Notes under the pieces: generated by a model
What the model was told of the DNA's origin: nothing
Databases searched by the model: none
Seen by the model: the letters and a program-made list of their open reading frames with translations, nothing else
From: Rhea pennata
Taxonomy: Eukaryota; Chordata; Aves; Rheiformes; Rheidae
DNA length: 64,000 nt
Reading direction: 5' to 3'
NCBI RefSeq assembly: GCF_028389875.1
Contig: NC_084678.1
Location: 17,948,899-18,012,898, forward strand
Translations under genes and position numbers: made by a program
Shown here: one piece after another, positions 11,601 through 25,100 of the stretch
Layout: every line of letters starts with the position of its first letter
How positions within the stretch are numbered: the stretch's first letter is position 1

Positions 11601-14600
11601 GCTCCGGGTTAGGCGGCGTGTTCGGACAGGCTCTGTCGCAGCTTTGCCTCCAGGATCGCTCCCGCCTTGCAGGCGGCACCTCGCCGGGACAAGCTTCCAG
11701 GCGTCCTGAGCGCGGCGCTCCTGCCGGCGCGGAGCGGCTCGGCGCGCAGACCGCGCCGGCGGCGGTTTTGCCCCCCGACGCTGCAACCCCTCAAGCGCGC
11801 GGCTCTGCGCACGGCTCCCGGCCCTCCGCCCCCTCGAGCAGCAGCATCGCCGCCCGCGTTGACCGCTGAGAAAAGGTGGACTTCACCGAGGCCGGGGTCA
11901 CGTGCCACCTTGAAATAAGGTGAAACAATCCTATTTTGCTTCCAATTTACCATAGCAAATTTTGCTAATAAGGATGAAAACCTGTCAGGCGTGTGAAGCA
12001 GAACACAATCTCCCTGCAGCTGGTACATTAAAATAATATATAATACAAGGTGCATTTATTCATGCCACAGATCTTGGATCAAGGGCTCTGGCTGTCAGTG
12101 GAGGAAGGCATTACTTCTGCCCACAGTGTGATTTGCCATCTGCAGGTAAGCAGCCAACGTTTCTCAGATAAATTGTAATTTCTAGTGTTGTACTTTCATT
12201 ACACTTTTTTCCTCTATGAAATTCCTGGATTTCCCCACTCGCAGCGGCGTTCGCAGCGCGACGGCGAAGCTCTCGCTGGCTCTCCGCTCCGGCGGAGCGC
12301 CTGCTGCTGCCGGGGCCCGCGGCTGGGAGCGGGAGCGGTTCGGGGCCGGGCCCCGAACCTGCGGCCCTGGGAAGCCGCACGCTGCGGACCGCTTTCCCGT
12401 GCAAAGTGCCGCTGCGCTGCCCTGGTTCATTCTGCTGCTCTCGGTGCTTGGTTATGACAGAGTTGATACCCTGACATCAGAGAGCTTCTTTGCTCTTTGA
12501 AATTTTGACGTTTTACCTAAAATGTTGTTTTGAATCCTACTTTGCTGTTTGATCTTGTGACTTTTCCAGGTAAAATATCAACATTGCTGTTGCTCTTCAT
12601 GCTGAACATTAGATCGTGGATCATGAGACAGTATTTTTCCTTCAGCAACTGCTCAGCCCAGTGTGCGTTTGTGCAGTTAGCTGCTACTGCAGCTCTTCCC
12701 AGGCCCCTGAGCCATGGCGATGGTCATTGCTGTTGTGCCTGAGTCAAGACTCCAGCTCTTAATCCCCTCAACTGCACAAAAAGAGCTCGAATAATCCATG
12801 AGCATAAAGTTTTTTTTCCTTTCTTTCTTTTTTCTTTTTCCCCAGAACAGCTTTCCAAACAGGCGTTAATGCTCCAACTCCTGCTCATCGCAGCCCGTGC
12901 CAGCGCCAGCGCGGGGATCGCTGAGACGAGAGGAGGGCAGACTGGAGGGCAGACAAGGTTGTTCCTGGCCATCATCCTGCCTAGACGTGAGCGATTTCCA
13001 GCTCCGTCCCCGGCACCTCTGCGCACGCGGCGGAGGAGAGGACGGGCCCCTGCCCCTGCCCCGGGCCGGCCGCGTTTCTGCTCAGAGCGAGCCCCGTACA
13101 GCCGTGCGAATGCACTGCACCGTCTTTGCGTCACAGGAAGAATTTTAATTGCTGTATTGACCCACGCGCTTAAGAAAACCAGCGTGGCCTGGAGCAGCCC
13201 GAGGCTAAAGGAACGCAGAGGGAGAAGGCGTGCGGGGAAACGTCCTCGCGTTTCGCCCCGCGAGCCGCCGGCTGCATCCCCCTGCCCTGGGCACTGGGTC
13301 GCTCCATGCAGGTCTCTGATCACTATTTGCAGGTCTCTCATCAGTGTCTATTAAATAGCTTTGCCAGCTGATGGGGGGAAAAAAATCTGAAAAAATATTT
13401 GGAGAATAGGGAGACATAGATGAAAAAATTAGAAAATAGATATCAAATAATGGCACCAAAATGAGAGCTTAGTAATAGGAAAGTCTAGAGATAAAACTAA
13501 TTCAAACCTAATGAGGCAGGACACCTCATCTTCAGGAGAAAGAAAAGTCAATAGTTAGCTGTCAGTAAAGAAAATAAATTACTCACAAGGGAGGAGGAAA
13601 AGCCATAGGACTTCCAGGTCCCAGGGAATGGCGCTCACTATGACAGACTTGTAAGATACACAGTGGATTTGCAAAACCCTGAAAAATAGAATATGCCACT
13701 CGACATCAGCACCTCTGTCACTGAAATGCAATTCACAGCGGCTGGAGCACTCCAGGAAGACACAGCGTCGTGGGAAGAGTTTGAAGATAGACAGGAACGT
13801 AAACAGCCGGTCCCCTGGCGAGAGCGGGCTGCTCGGGGCGTTGTAGAACCAGTCTCGGGCTATTTCGGAACTAAAGTTCATAGGAAGATTGAGGAGGAGG
13901 GGTGGGAGGCAGGGACAGGTGGTCGGAAAACGGCTTGCTCGCACAGCGAGGGTGCGAAGCGGCTGCGTTCTCCGCGGAGCGCAGTAGCCTCCGGTTCGCC
14001 GGGGTTGGCCGGTTTTGCTGGGAACAGGCAGCTCCGGTGTCGTGGCTGTGGAGGAGCAGCAAGGTCCCCTGCGTGTGTAGGACCAAGCCTCGCTCTTCCC
14101 GATGGGCCCCAGGAGCAGACAATCTCAGAAATGAGGGAGCTAAAGATATAATGAATTTTAGGGATGTAAGATACTTTAAAATGTTGCTTTTATTGTGTTA
14201 AATCCCTGGGGTTTATCCAAAGAGCTAGCTTCAGAGTTGGTGATGAAAAGGCACCAGAAGAAAAGGCCCTGTGGGCATCTGACCCGGCGGCCTGGAGGAA
14301 CCAGGCTGCAAATGCCTGAAGCCTGCCTGCTAGAGCAGCCAGCGGAGGAGGACCACGAGGAAGGGAAAGCGCGGTTCCCCTCGGCGGACCCCCTCCGGCA
14401 GGCTGCTGGGGTCGCGGCGCACAGGCCACGCATCTCCTCGCCTGCCACCACGTCGGCCAAAGGGAGCTTGGTGTCCGACCCAGAGCAGACTGTTCTCACA
14501 AGCTGCCGTCAGGGAGAAAGTCGACCTCTTTCCCCAGCCTCGTTGGCGTGCAGCGTGAAAGCAGCGTGCAGCCCACTGGGCTCTCCCCGGGAGGATGTGC

Positions 14601-17600
14601 CCCAGCACGGCCAGCTCCGGCTGTGGCTGAGAGCAAACTGCTCTGCCGCAGCTCTTCGGAAAGTCTCGGAGAATGGGGCACGGCTGGGTAGTGTAGACAG
14701 CAATGGGGAATTATTATGAGATTGTCTTTAGGCTAATAAACTGCAATGATGAGCAAATGAACGCTGGCCGGGAGCGCGCTCTGCACCTATCTGTAGGCAG
14801 AGCCAACAACCAGAGGACAAGGAGGTTTGTTCCTTAAGGGCGCTGCTCTTGTGCGACGACGGTGTTCGCCCGCGCCGTAGTGCTGTCCGTGTGTTCCTGC
14901 GCCCACCCAGCCTCGCTCAGCATCCACTGCAAGCGGCAAAGGGAAGCGTGCAGTTTGCGGTGTTGTGAAATCCCCTTGTCAGGAGATGCCTCAGGGCACG
15001 ACTAGCACTCGAAAGCAGATGTCATCCCAGCACTAAACCTTCTGCCAAGTGCCTCTCCAGGTGCTCGCTGGCTGCCGAGTGCAGGGCCTCATCCAGCCCA
15101 GAACAAAGCACTGCAAGCGTAACCAGGGGCGGGACGCGTCTCCTCTCTCCTGGGTCCCTGGGACACCTGCTCAGGGGCTGAGGAGGGAGTACACTCCTGT
15201 GAAGGTGAGGTTGGACTGGACTCTGCTTTTCCCAGAAAGAACTGTCCAAATCAGGAGGATATTAATATGACTAGATCCAAGCACACATCTGCTTAAGCAG
15301 CTCAGCACATCCAGAGTGTGGAGACCGAGGACACTAGGTCTTGGTGCCTTGCAGCAGTGGGACAGGCTGGCGAGACTGATGTGTCTCCTAGGTTGTGCAT
15401 GGTTAAGTCAGAGCGCTGGTGCTGTGATTACTGTCCCTGCAAATTGCTGTGTGACTATCAAGGCACATTTAATGCTTACCTATAAGCTTGGGCCCATCTT
15501 GCTGGAAATCAGGAGGGGCTCCGGGGAAGTGGGAAGAGTAAGAGCAGTGTGAGAGAGAATAGGGCCCTAGAGCTGCTTTGCTCTGGCAGCAGAGGTAACG
15601 CTCAGAATGAGAGTCTGTTTTAATCAGAACTTAGATTAAAGCAACTCGGAGGCTGATCTCGCAGGGGAGGGACTGCTCAGAGCCCGCCACTCCGCCTGGT
15701 GCCCGAGGCAGGACCACTGTCATTCAGCCATCCGCTATCACAGCAGCCAACTCACCTCCGCAGCTGTAAGAGGGCATGGAGGACAGCAAAGACCTGTTCT
15801 CAGCAGCACTGAATTCAAATCAACACTACCTACTGGTAATGCTGGAGCAAGTCAGAGCCATAATCACAGACAGGCTCCGCAGACACAGGTGCTTTATCAA
15901 CACCAGACTCCAGAGAGTTCGCACGTTGTGCCACCGCCAGTCCTCCTCACGCTGCGCCCTGTGCAAAGTCTAAGTCATCAGCAAAGTCCTAAGGGCCATT
16001 TTGCATCTCATTTGTGCATATGACTAAGCTCCCCAGAGGCTCTCGCATGCTGGAAGCAGCCTTCCTTTTTTTCAGCGGATGGAGTTTAATCTGTTTTTCT
16101 GGAAGGTTTGTTTGTTTCCTAATGAACTGTCACCCTTCTGCAGCTCCATCGCCGCCTGGCTCAGGCGCTGTAGATGTCAAGTATGTTCTATCACCCTGGC
16201 CCTAGATTTCTATTGAGTTGTTCTATTTCTGTACATAGCAAGTGCAACTCGTGGGCTCATTACTGAAGGCTTTATGGTAATACTCTGTGGTTCTCGTGTA
16301 CATCCTCTTTTAATTCCCCAGCTATTACCTAAAGAAGTTATATTAGCAAATGACCTGGAAGTACATCTTTGCTGTGACTTTTTCATCTCTCTTCCTATAT
16401 GTTTTCTGAATACAGTATTTTGTAGGAATAGTTCAGGGTAGGGATTAAACAATGGTCTTCTTGACTTGGAAAATCCCCTCTGCCCGACAGTGGGAACATG
16501 AACTTGGGAAGCTGGGAATATAAAGAACAGAAAGTGCAAGCAAATAGCCCCAAAGCCATGTGAATAAATAGCTTTATTGCAGGACATTTCTGTTTTGTTT
16601 TGTTTCCTGAGGCTGGTGACTTCTAGACTGGTGTTATTACCAGTGGTTTTCTTCCCAAAGGTGTATACAGAACAGTGGGTTAAGAGCACAGAGCAATGCT
16701 GGGTCTACTGGAAAAGAAGGGACTTGAGTTGTGGGTCTAACTTGAGGAAGACCTAGTCATTCCTAAAACAAAACACTGCCCATCAGAAGCAGTCAGATCC
16801 TGACAGGGGAGTAGCTTCAGCTCCTTTCCAGAAGAACCACAGTAGAATCCAGCTTTCAAATTATACCCTGTTAGTGTAACTAGAGTCTCACATAGCCCCT
16901 CAGGAACATACCAGAACTTGCTCCTGGAGTTTGGGAGAGTAGCAGTGAAGACTGAGCTTCGTTAATGAGATCAATCTTTTGAGACTTAGAAACCTGACTG
17001 AAATCAACATTTTTAAATGCTACCTTCTGGATAAAAAGTCCTAACAGGCCTCTTTGCTGATAATAAATCACAAATTGTGGTATTCTTACCGACTCTGGGT
17101 AACAATTCTTATATTTGTGTTTCTTTACAGGACGCAGCGATAGAGATGCAGTAGGTGTTCACACTAACCAACAATGTGATTTGGACCCACAGTTGTCTTA
17201 CAGCAGTAATCCTGGCAAAACAAATCTTTCTTTCATCAGTGAGGTACCAAAATATAAAAACATTTCAGCTTCTCACAGTAGAAAGGTATAAATCATTGAG
17301 GGGGACTGAGACTCTCTTGCCTAGACTCTCCTGCCTGCTGAAGGTGAGAAAGAAAATGTACAAGAATGAGCATTAGACAGGCTAGAGGTTACACAGCAGC
17401 TGCATTCAAGGAGCAAACCTTGTGATGGGCAATACAGAAACTTACAGAAACACCTCTAGCCCCTGGATAAAAACGTTCCTGCTTTCAGGCAGTGCCAAAT
17501 GACTAACTCAGCCTCCAAGGTCATCCTAATGGATGCTTTGCAGCCTTAAAACCTCAGCCTTGGCTCCTGAGGTCTATAAAAACTAAAAAGGCAAGGCAAA

Positions 17601-19119
17601 TGGTGAGTACTACAGCTCCTGGGGGAGTCTGTGCAGTGAGCATTTTCACCTTCTCATTAAAATGTAAAACCCAACTCTCCTCCTCATTAGACTCTCATTC
17701 TTAAAATAATGATTGTAAAATGACCACAGCTCACTTCAAAGTTGAGTGGAGTGGGGAGGGTGCACTGATGTCAGATTTTCTCACTTGGAAATGGGTGTTC
17801 ATGGAGAAATGGTCAAAATGAACAGTGAAAGGTGGATGTCAGCCCTTCTCAGGAGGTGCTGGCTAAGATTTTAACATGCACCAGAAAAATGAGCTGGAAG
17901 ATGCTGCAGGGTAATTAACCCAGTTATTTTTATTAGCAAGCACACGTTGGCATTGGTACCTGTCACTTTTGAGTAATGATGCTTACATTCTGCTTCTTCC
18001 ACTGGTATTTCAAATCACATAGCCCCTCTCGTTTCCTTAAAATCTTCTTGTCAAAGGCTTTCACTCACTGGATAGCAGGAGCCTGTGAACTGATTCATGA
18101 ATTTGGGCCTAGGACACTATTCTCTCTGGAGGCAGGATGGCTGAATAGAACTGTATTTCTTAATACCTCAAACCCCACACTAATTAGTGCTGACTGTGCA
18201 GTTAGAGGATTCACCTCTACAAGTAGAGAATTAGCTTTAGGATAATCAGCAAAATGTGTTTGTTTCTTAAGTTAAGGTCTAATAAATACTCAGTGAACCA
18301 TGCTGTTTTCAGAGATACAATTGTATCTTAGATTCAGTGGAGGGGGAGAAAAGACTATAGCAAAACCTTTTCTTATTAATTTAAAAATCCTACAAAATTT
18401 ATGCCAGAACTACTTTACAAAGACTTGATCAGCTTCTTCAATATTTCTCACTGGATAGAGCCTTTACAATCTTTTCCTTCAATAACAAGATTATCTATAT
18501 TAAAAGGTATGATTCTGTCTCACATCTCGCAAGAGAGTTTAGCTGCAAGTACAAGTTATAGCTATTTGTCTGAATTTAGGAGACAAATATGGACTATGAC
18601 AACACGGCCAGGGTTAACTATAAGTTCTGAAAAACAGTTATAAGAGGAACTTCCAGATGTTACTAGCTATTTAAACTGGTACCAACCACTTCTCCCTTCC
18701 AGTTTGTCCCCTTGTGCTGTCCCTCTCCAGCAGTAACTGGAGCTGTATTTTCTAGGTGCTGCAGGTTTTTGCAGCTCCAAAATTCAGCTGAATTAGTAGG
18801 AAGCACCTGCTCTGCAGACATCAGTTTCTCAGGCTGTGATGAAACCAAGAACATGATCAAAGACAGAGATGGACCTGCAAGGGGCGGGAGGGGGTTCAGA
18901 GAGCCAGTGAAAATACAGGATCATGTAGTAGTTGGGTTTGGCAAGTCCATGCACAGCTTCTATCCCTCTTGCCTACAAACTTGCACAGATCTTTGGGAGA
19001 AGGTTGTTGCCAAAAGGGGAAAAAAAAACCCTGCTTCTGCCCCCATCTCCATCTGACCAAACTTCCTTGTTTCTTCCTGTGGAAATCTGCTGCTTTTGAC
19101 CACTGGCAGCAGGGATACT
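8606..19119. other. No supported gene; CpG-rich blocks then AT-richer DNA
   Basis: I found no exon of a known family between the BPIFB-like gene and the 3' end of CDK5RAP1. CpG-rich blocks lie at about 9530-10130, 11000-11900, 12240-12440, 12880-13290 and 13820-14690. The DNA from about 15000 to 19100 is less G+C-rich and looks like ordinary intergenic sequence. Open frames such as 10943-11869 sit in G+C-rich sequence and show no recognisable domain. The missing C-terminal BPIFB exons would be expected here but were not seen. The end of the CDK5RAP1 3' UTR must lie just below 19120, but I see no clear poly(A) signal. Confidence 0.6.
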
Positions 19120-22100
19120 TCAACAACAAGCTGCAGAGTGGGAGAGGGTAGTACGGCAAAGCGGAACTCCCTTCAAGGTCTGAGAGCTGGCAGAGGTTAC
19201 CTGAAAGAAACAGCACAACAGTCCTTAGGAACAAAGATGCTTAGGAAGATCCATTTCAATTTTAGGCTCTCCTGGCAGCAGCTGCTCCAGAGAACAGCAC
19301 TGTGCCGGAAAAACAGCCCAAGAAAACAAGCATTCCAAGCAGGTCACCTTCACCCACACGTAGTCCCCCGGCTGGGCCCTGACCAGAGCTTTGCAGTCTG
19401 CAGCATCCTCTATCTCGGCATCAGGGAAGATCACCTTGATGTTGCCATCGTTCCTCCCACACAGCTCCAAGGCAGAGCGCTTGCTGGGCTGGAAGAAGGA
19501 TAGGGAACATTACCAGAGTGGCAATAACTTTGATTCACTGCTGGGCTTTATCGCAGCAGGAATTAATTGAGCACTATTGGCAGTATTAAAATCCACTTTC
19601 CACACTGTTAAGCATGCTGTGTAACAAAGTCCTATGGCCACAGCTGCTGTGTTGAGAGTCACACACCAAAGCCAGTACTTGAAAACCTGCACTGATTCAG
19701 TGCTTGACTGGAGACAGGTCTCTAACCTATCCCATCTGTTTCCAGGACTGTCAGTCCTTCAGATAGGAGCCTCATCTTCACAAGTGCATGAAGGACCTAA
19801 TATGCTGTCTGTGCCATGCCAACAAGCCATAATTAATCATTTTAGTCTCATCTAGTTACCTCTCTACACTCTGTGTCATACAGACTTCCAAGTCTGATGA
19901 CTTCCCTGATGGATGTCCTTGAATTTGGATGAAGTAAGGTGGCTAAAGCCCTAAGCCAAAGAGATCATGCATTTACTTAGCAGCATCTTGTGCTCAACTC
20001 AACACTCTGGAAAATCAGGCTGCCTGCTTAAGTTCACAGATCTGGTCTTGGAGTCTAGGAGTGTGTGGGGAAGGGTGAGATGGAAAGATAGAAGAGAGAT
20101 TGCTGTATATAGACTAAGAGCCTCTTGACCAGCAAGTAGGGAGAAGAACAAGTCTGTGTTCCAGGCACACTCACCCCCTCCACCAGCACTAGTTGAGAGT
20201 GGCCCACCATGGCTTTGTTGGTCCTTGCAGCCTCCTCTCTAAAGACAGTAATGAGCTCCTCCAGCCGCCTCCGCTTTACGTCCGCAGGCACATCATCTTG
20301 CAGCCGGTGATATGCCCGGGTTTTCTGCAAACAGATAAAGTAAGTGTGGTTCCTTAAGAACTAGACAACCTGAGATGATAACCTGGTCTTACCTCAGCCA
20401 GCTGTGCTGCACTTCAAGCAAGCAACAGCTTTTCATGGGTCACATGCTATATTTGCAATCTCAATCTTTAGCTACTATATGTGCTGCTCTGCCAGAATCC
20501 CATGCACCAGCAACATCCTTGATTTCCTCACATTCCTTCTGCACCATCTTTTTGGTGAAAGGTTGTGACAGAATATTTGGGGCTGCAAAAAGCAAAGGTT
20601 CTGCAGCTCTTGTGATATATGTGTCTGTTGCCTAGCTGTCCAGAAAGACAGGCAATGGATGCTATTATTTTTAGTCACATGTTCTGAAAATTGATCCATA
20701 CTCCTTTGTTTTCTCACACTTTCCAACCTCCTACCCTCCTTCCCCACCAGCCTCTTATGCCTTGGAGAGCATCTTAATGGAAACTTGTCAAGCATCACCT
20801 CTTTTGCTGGATATACCTTCTGAAAATTCACCAGTTCTCTCCAGCCCTGACTAACAGAAAGTCTCTGTAAATAGACCCAAGTCTAGCTACATCAGCACAA
20901 CTTCTCACTAGTAAAGACAAATGTACCCGCAGCCAGGTCCCCACAGACATGGCTGCTTCACTGCCATCACTCTGGAGTGTCTGCAGAACCAGGTAACCCA
21001 ACAAACAATCAACCTTGTTGCTCATCCAGAGGAGCTGGAAGCTTTACAGGCATAAAAGTTGCACTGCAGAGCATGCTGAAAGGCAGTAAACCCTGTAGCT
21101 TCTCTTCTCTTGCCCACCATGAGCACCAAACAACCTCACATGTCTTTAAAGTGCTACACGTAAGCACAAAGCCCCACCAACATACTGAGTCTCTAGGTAT
21201 TAGTTTCAAAGAGATTATGAGAAACAACACTCAGGAAATAGGGACAAAACAGAAAATGAGAATGTAGGCAAGATGACCATACAGAGAAGTGAGCCTTCTC
21301 CACAAGATCCTGCACTCACCTGCCTCATGCTGTAAGCAAACAGGAAGCCTACATTGTAGCGGACTTCCTGTAGCAAGGACACAGTCTGCTGATGATCTTC
21401 TTCTGTCTCCCCACAGAACCCAGCAATAAAATCGCTGCTCAAGCTCACTCCTGCCACAGACACACAGCTTTACATTTCTCTTAAGAACACTACGCTCAAG
21501 AACAGACAGTATGATACAACCGTGCCAAGGTCAGATCAAGCCAAAGGGAGCCCGTACCTGGAATGGAGTCACGCACATGGTGTACCAGCTCTAAATACGC
21601 TTCTCTCGTGTATCTGCAATAAACAACACGTGGATTTGCTGGTCAGAAAACCACAACATCAGTGAGGAGGAAATGGCACCCTAAATCAAAGGGCAGGGTA
21701 GAGGACTTTCCATGGCCATTGCTCACCCCCGCCTCATGGCCTCCAGGACTCGTGTGCTTCCACTCTGGGCTGGGAGGTGAAGCTGTTTGCAGATGTTGTG
21801 TCGCTCCTGGATAAGCTGGAGAACCTGTGAATAGCATTCAGAAAACACTCTTGTAGGTGGCCTAACTCTGCCAGAATGCCAAAGGAAAGAATCTTCCCCA
21901 AGTAAAACCCAGAAAACTGCAAACTTGTCAGCTTCAGCAGACATATACCCCTACTCCCAGGCCAGCTGCTCCCTTTGGGAAGGAGGCACAATCCACATCT
22001 AACAGCTGGCAGCTACCTGCCTGCAAGCAGAGGTCCAGGTGTTTATTTTACACTTGCCTCATCCGGAAAATCCTTGGGGTGTGGAGAGGTGAAACGGATC

Positions 22101-25100
22101 CTCATTTCTGGGTCAATTCTGGAGACCTGGTCTAGGAGATGTGCAAAGCGCAAGCCGCCTGGTTTAGCTTTGTAGACCGTGCTAAAGCCACGGCTGAGGA
22201 CTGGGGTATCAGCCGATTGGAACTGGACCTCAGACATATCTCGAAAGCTGTTGACATTTTGACCCAAAAGGGTCACTTCTTTTACACCCTACAAAAATAA
22301 ACACAGACAAGGAAAAAAAAAGGAAAAAGAAAAAGAACTTGGTCAGGAAGGCTAAAGCTGCAGAAGCACCCATGGTTTTACTCTTACTTCAAGGACGAGT
22401 CCCCAAGGGGAGCCCTCCTTTCCCTGTCTGTCTCACAGTATTACAAGGGCAATTAAAAAGCAACTGGTAGAACCCTGCGGAAACCTTATCTCCAGAGATA
22501 AAGGCTGCATCATTGGTGAAAGGTACCACTGAAAAAAACACTTTCACTGAGAACCCCACTGTGGCATAGTTGGAATGAGGCTCTGCCTAACCTGATCGGA
22601 GAGCATCTTCACTTCCTGCAGAATAGAGGCAATGGGCCGGCTCCTTTCACGGCCACGGGTGAAGGGTACAATGCAGTAGCTACACATGTTGTCACAGCCC
22701 CGCATGATGGATCTGCAGAGTGGTAAAATACAAGTCAGTATTATGACCACTCTGGAAGAACCACCCATGTCACATCCTGCCCTGCTTTGACCTGGCCCAG
22801 CACTTCTGCCTTCAGCCAGCCCAATACCAACGCTTGGTTGGCAGTGCACATAGTACCAGCTCTGAACCCAGTTTTGCAGCTTTCCCTTAAATGTTGTTCC
22901 AGTCACAGTTGACTACTGCTTGCTCCTAGCTAACACCTCCTAATCTCTTCTGCACATTTCCACTCAAAAAACTTACAAAGCAGCTAACGAGACATAGACT
23001 TGTGTTGCAGTCTGGCAGTAAAGAAAGATCCTTCTGCATCATACAGGGTGATAACTGTCCCTCTGTACCCTGTAGCCAGATTGAACAGAGTCCGTTTCAC
23101 GTTTGAGAATCTTATTATCAAAACTGTACAAAGTAAACGGAAGAAAAATCAACGGTAGTGACAATACATGGAGGATTAGAAAAATTAAATAGGAAAACAT
23201 AGGAGAGGACATAGCAGAAGGCAGGGATGACAGTGGCACAGATTTTCAAAAGGCACGCATGTCAATGGGACAGAAATCACTTGGTGCAGCACCAGGCTCA
23301 GACAACCAACATTCTCAAAGGAGAATAAAAGAAGCCTACAGCCAGCCAGAGCACAGGTCAGTCTCTCCAGAGCTCAGTCAGAGAGCAAAGAAGCAACAGT
23401 CTGGTAGACTGGTGTCTCTGGGCTGCTGGGAGTGAGTGCAACCAAGCATTTTATCTCTTGGGTAGCTACTGTCACTGACACATCTGTTCTGCACAACAGT
23501 GTTTCCAAACTAGAACCATAAAAACATGCACAGGAAAAAAAGGTACTTACACAAATGCTGTTTTGCCACCTGCACTAGTCTGGACAGGCAAAATATCTGC
23601 GTAAGTCTCTTCTAGTGATAGCAGGACGTTAGCAGCTTGCTGGCCAGATTCAGCCACTGCCAGCAGCCTAGGGAGGTCACGATATGCATCAGGGCCTGCC
23701 ACAATATCCACTAGCTTCTCCCTGTGCAGAATCTTCTCCTTAAGCCTCTCAGCCATGCATCCTGCCGCCAAAGGAGAATGGTCTCTTTGAGGAAGTGCCC
23801 ATCCTCAGTGACACCTCTGCACCCCTTCACTAGCTGCTTTCACCCTGCAGAAAAGGCTTGATGCCACCAAAAAGGGAGAGGAAACACAGCGTGATGGGAT
23901 GCGTCACAACGGTGTTATGTTCCCCATAGCTGCATGTCCTGTCAGGTACCTAGAATCCCAATGTGGAGAGGTAAGCGAGTCTGAAGCCTCCTGGCTTTCA
24001 GAGCCTTGAGGTGCTGCAGGCGATTCCAGATAGCCTGTTCTGCTTTCTCCCTGGGAAGACAGGAAAACAGTGATCATTTTGACTGGCTGCACTTGAACAC
24101 ACCACCTCCAACCTGAAGGCACAAAAGCTTTGTGAGGGGAATTAACTAAATACAGGGAACCATTCACCTGATTGATCCAATTGCCCACAGAACTGCTGTT
24201 TGTGGTGTGCATATTGTGTCTTGACTTTATCTTACCTACTACTATTTTACTTGCTTGGGAACATCTACACTGTGGAAATGACTCAGCGATAAAGCTCTTG
24301 CACAGAAAGCCTGACCTAGCCAGCAAGTATGAGATACCTCACAAGCAACAATGAGCATTTTGCATTCATTTTGAGAAAGCATGTAAAGTTCTATTTATAG
24401 ATAAAATTCCTAAATTTCCCAGAAACATATTTCCCAAATTTTTGTAGTATTTCCCAGAAACATATTTCCCAAATTTTTGTAGTACGGACCTTGTACTGCA
24501 ATGACAGTCACTTCAAGAGGACAAAGATAAACAAATATCAAAGAAGCGCAAATCTGTGCCAGTCTCTAATGCTCATGACCTATACACAGAGCACACACTA
24601 CCAAAGAGATTTTTCTCACTATGTGGAATGCTAATTTATAGCACAATTAATGTTGTATGCAGTAGCATCACCTAACTCTAAACTAAATGGCAGTTTCACG
24701 TCTGCAGTCTCTTTTATCATAAAATATATTTACTACCTTGGTCTTCAAATGAAAATGCCTTAAAAACTGTTCAAAAAACAGCAGTGACAAAAAGCTTCTT
24801 ACCTCACTGAACAGGTAACGAGGAGAATCACATCTGCCTAGATTGAGGACAAGAAAAAAGTAGAATTTGTAAAAGCCAACAAGAAGCCACATGAGGAGGC
24901 AGACTATCAAACCCACTTTACTCAGTGAATAAAATCTGCCCAAACACACAGTGGGGTTCAACAAAGTAGCAAGAAAACACAACAGTAGACCAACAAAGTC
25001 TTCCACCCAATGGTAGAAGTAAACTTGGATAAAGATGAGTCAGGAGCATGCTGCTGTGTCCAATCCCCTTTCCAACTGAGATAGAACCCAGCAGTGTAAC

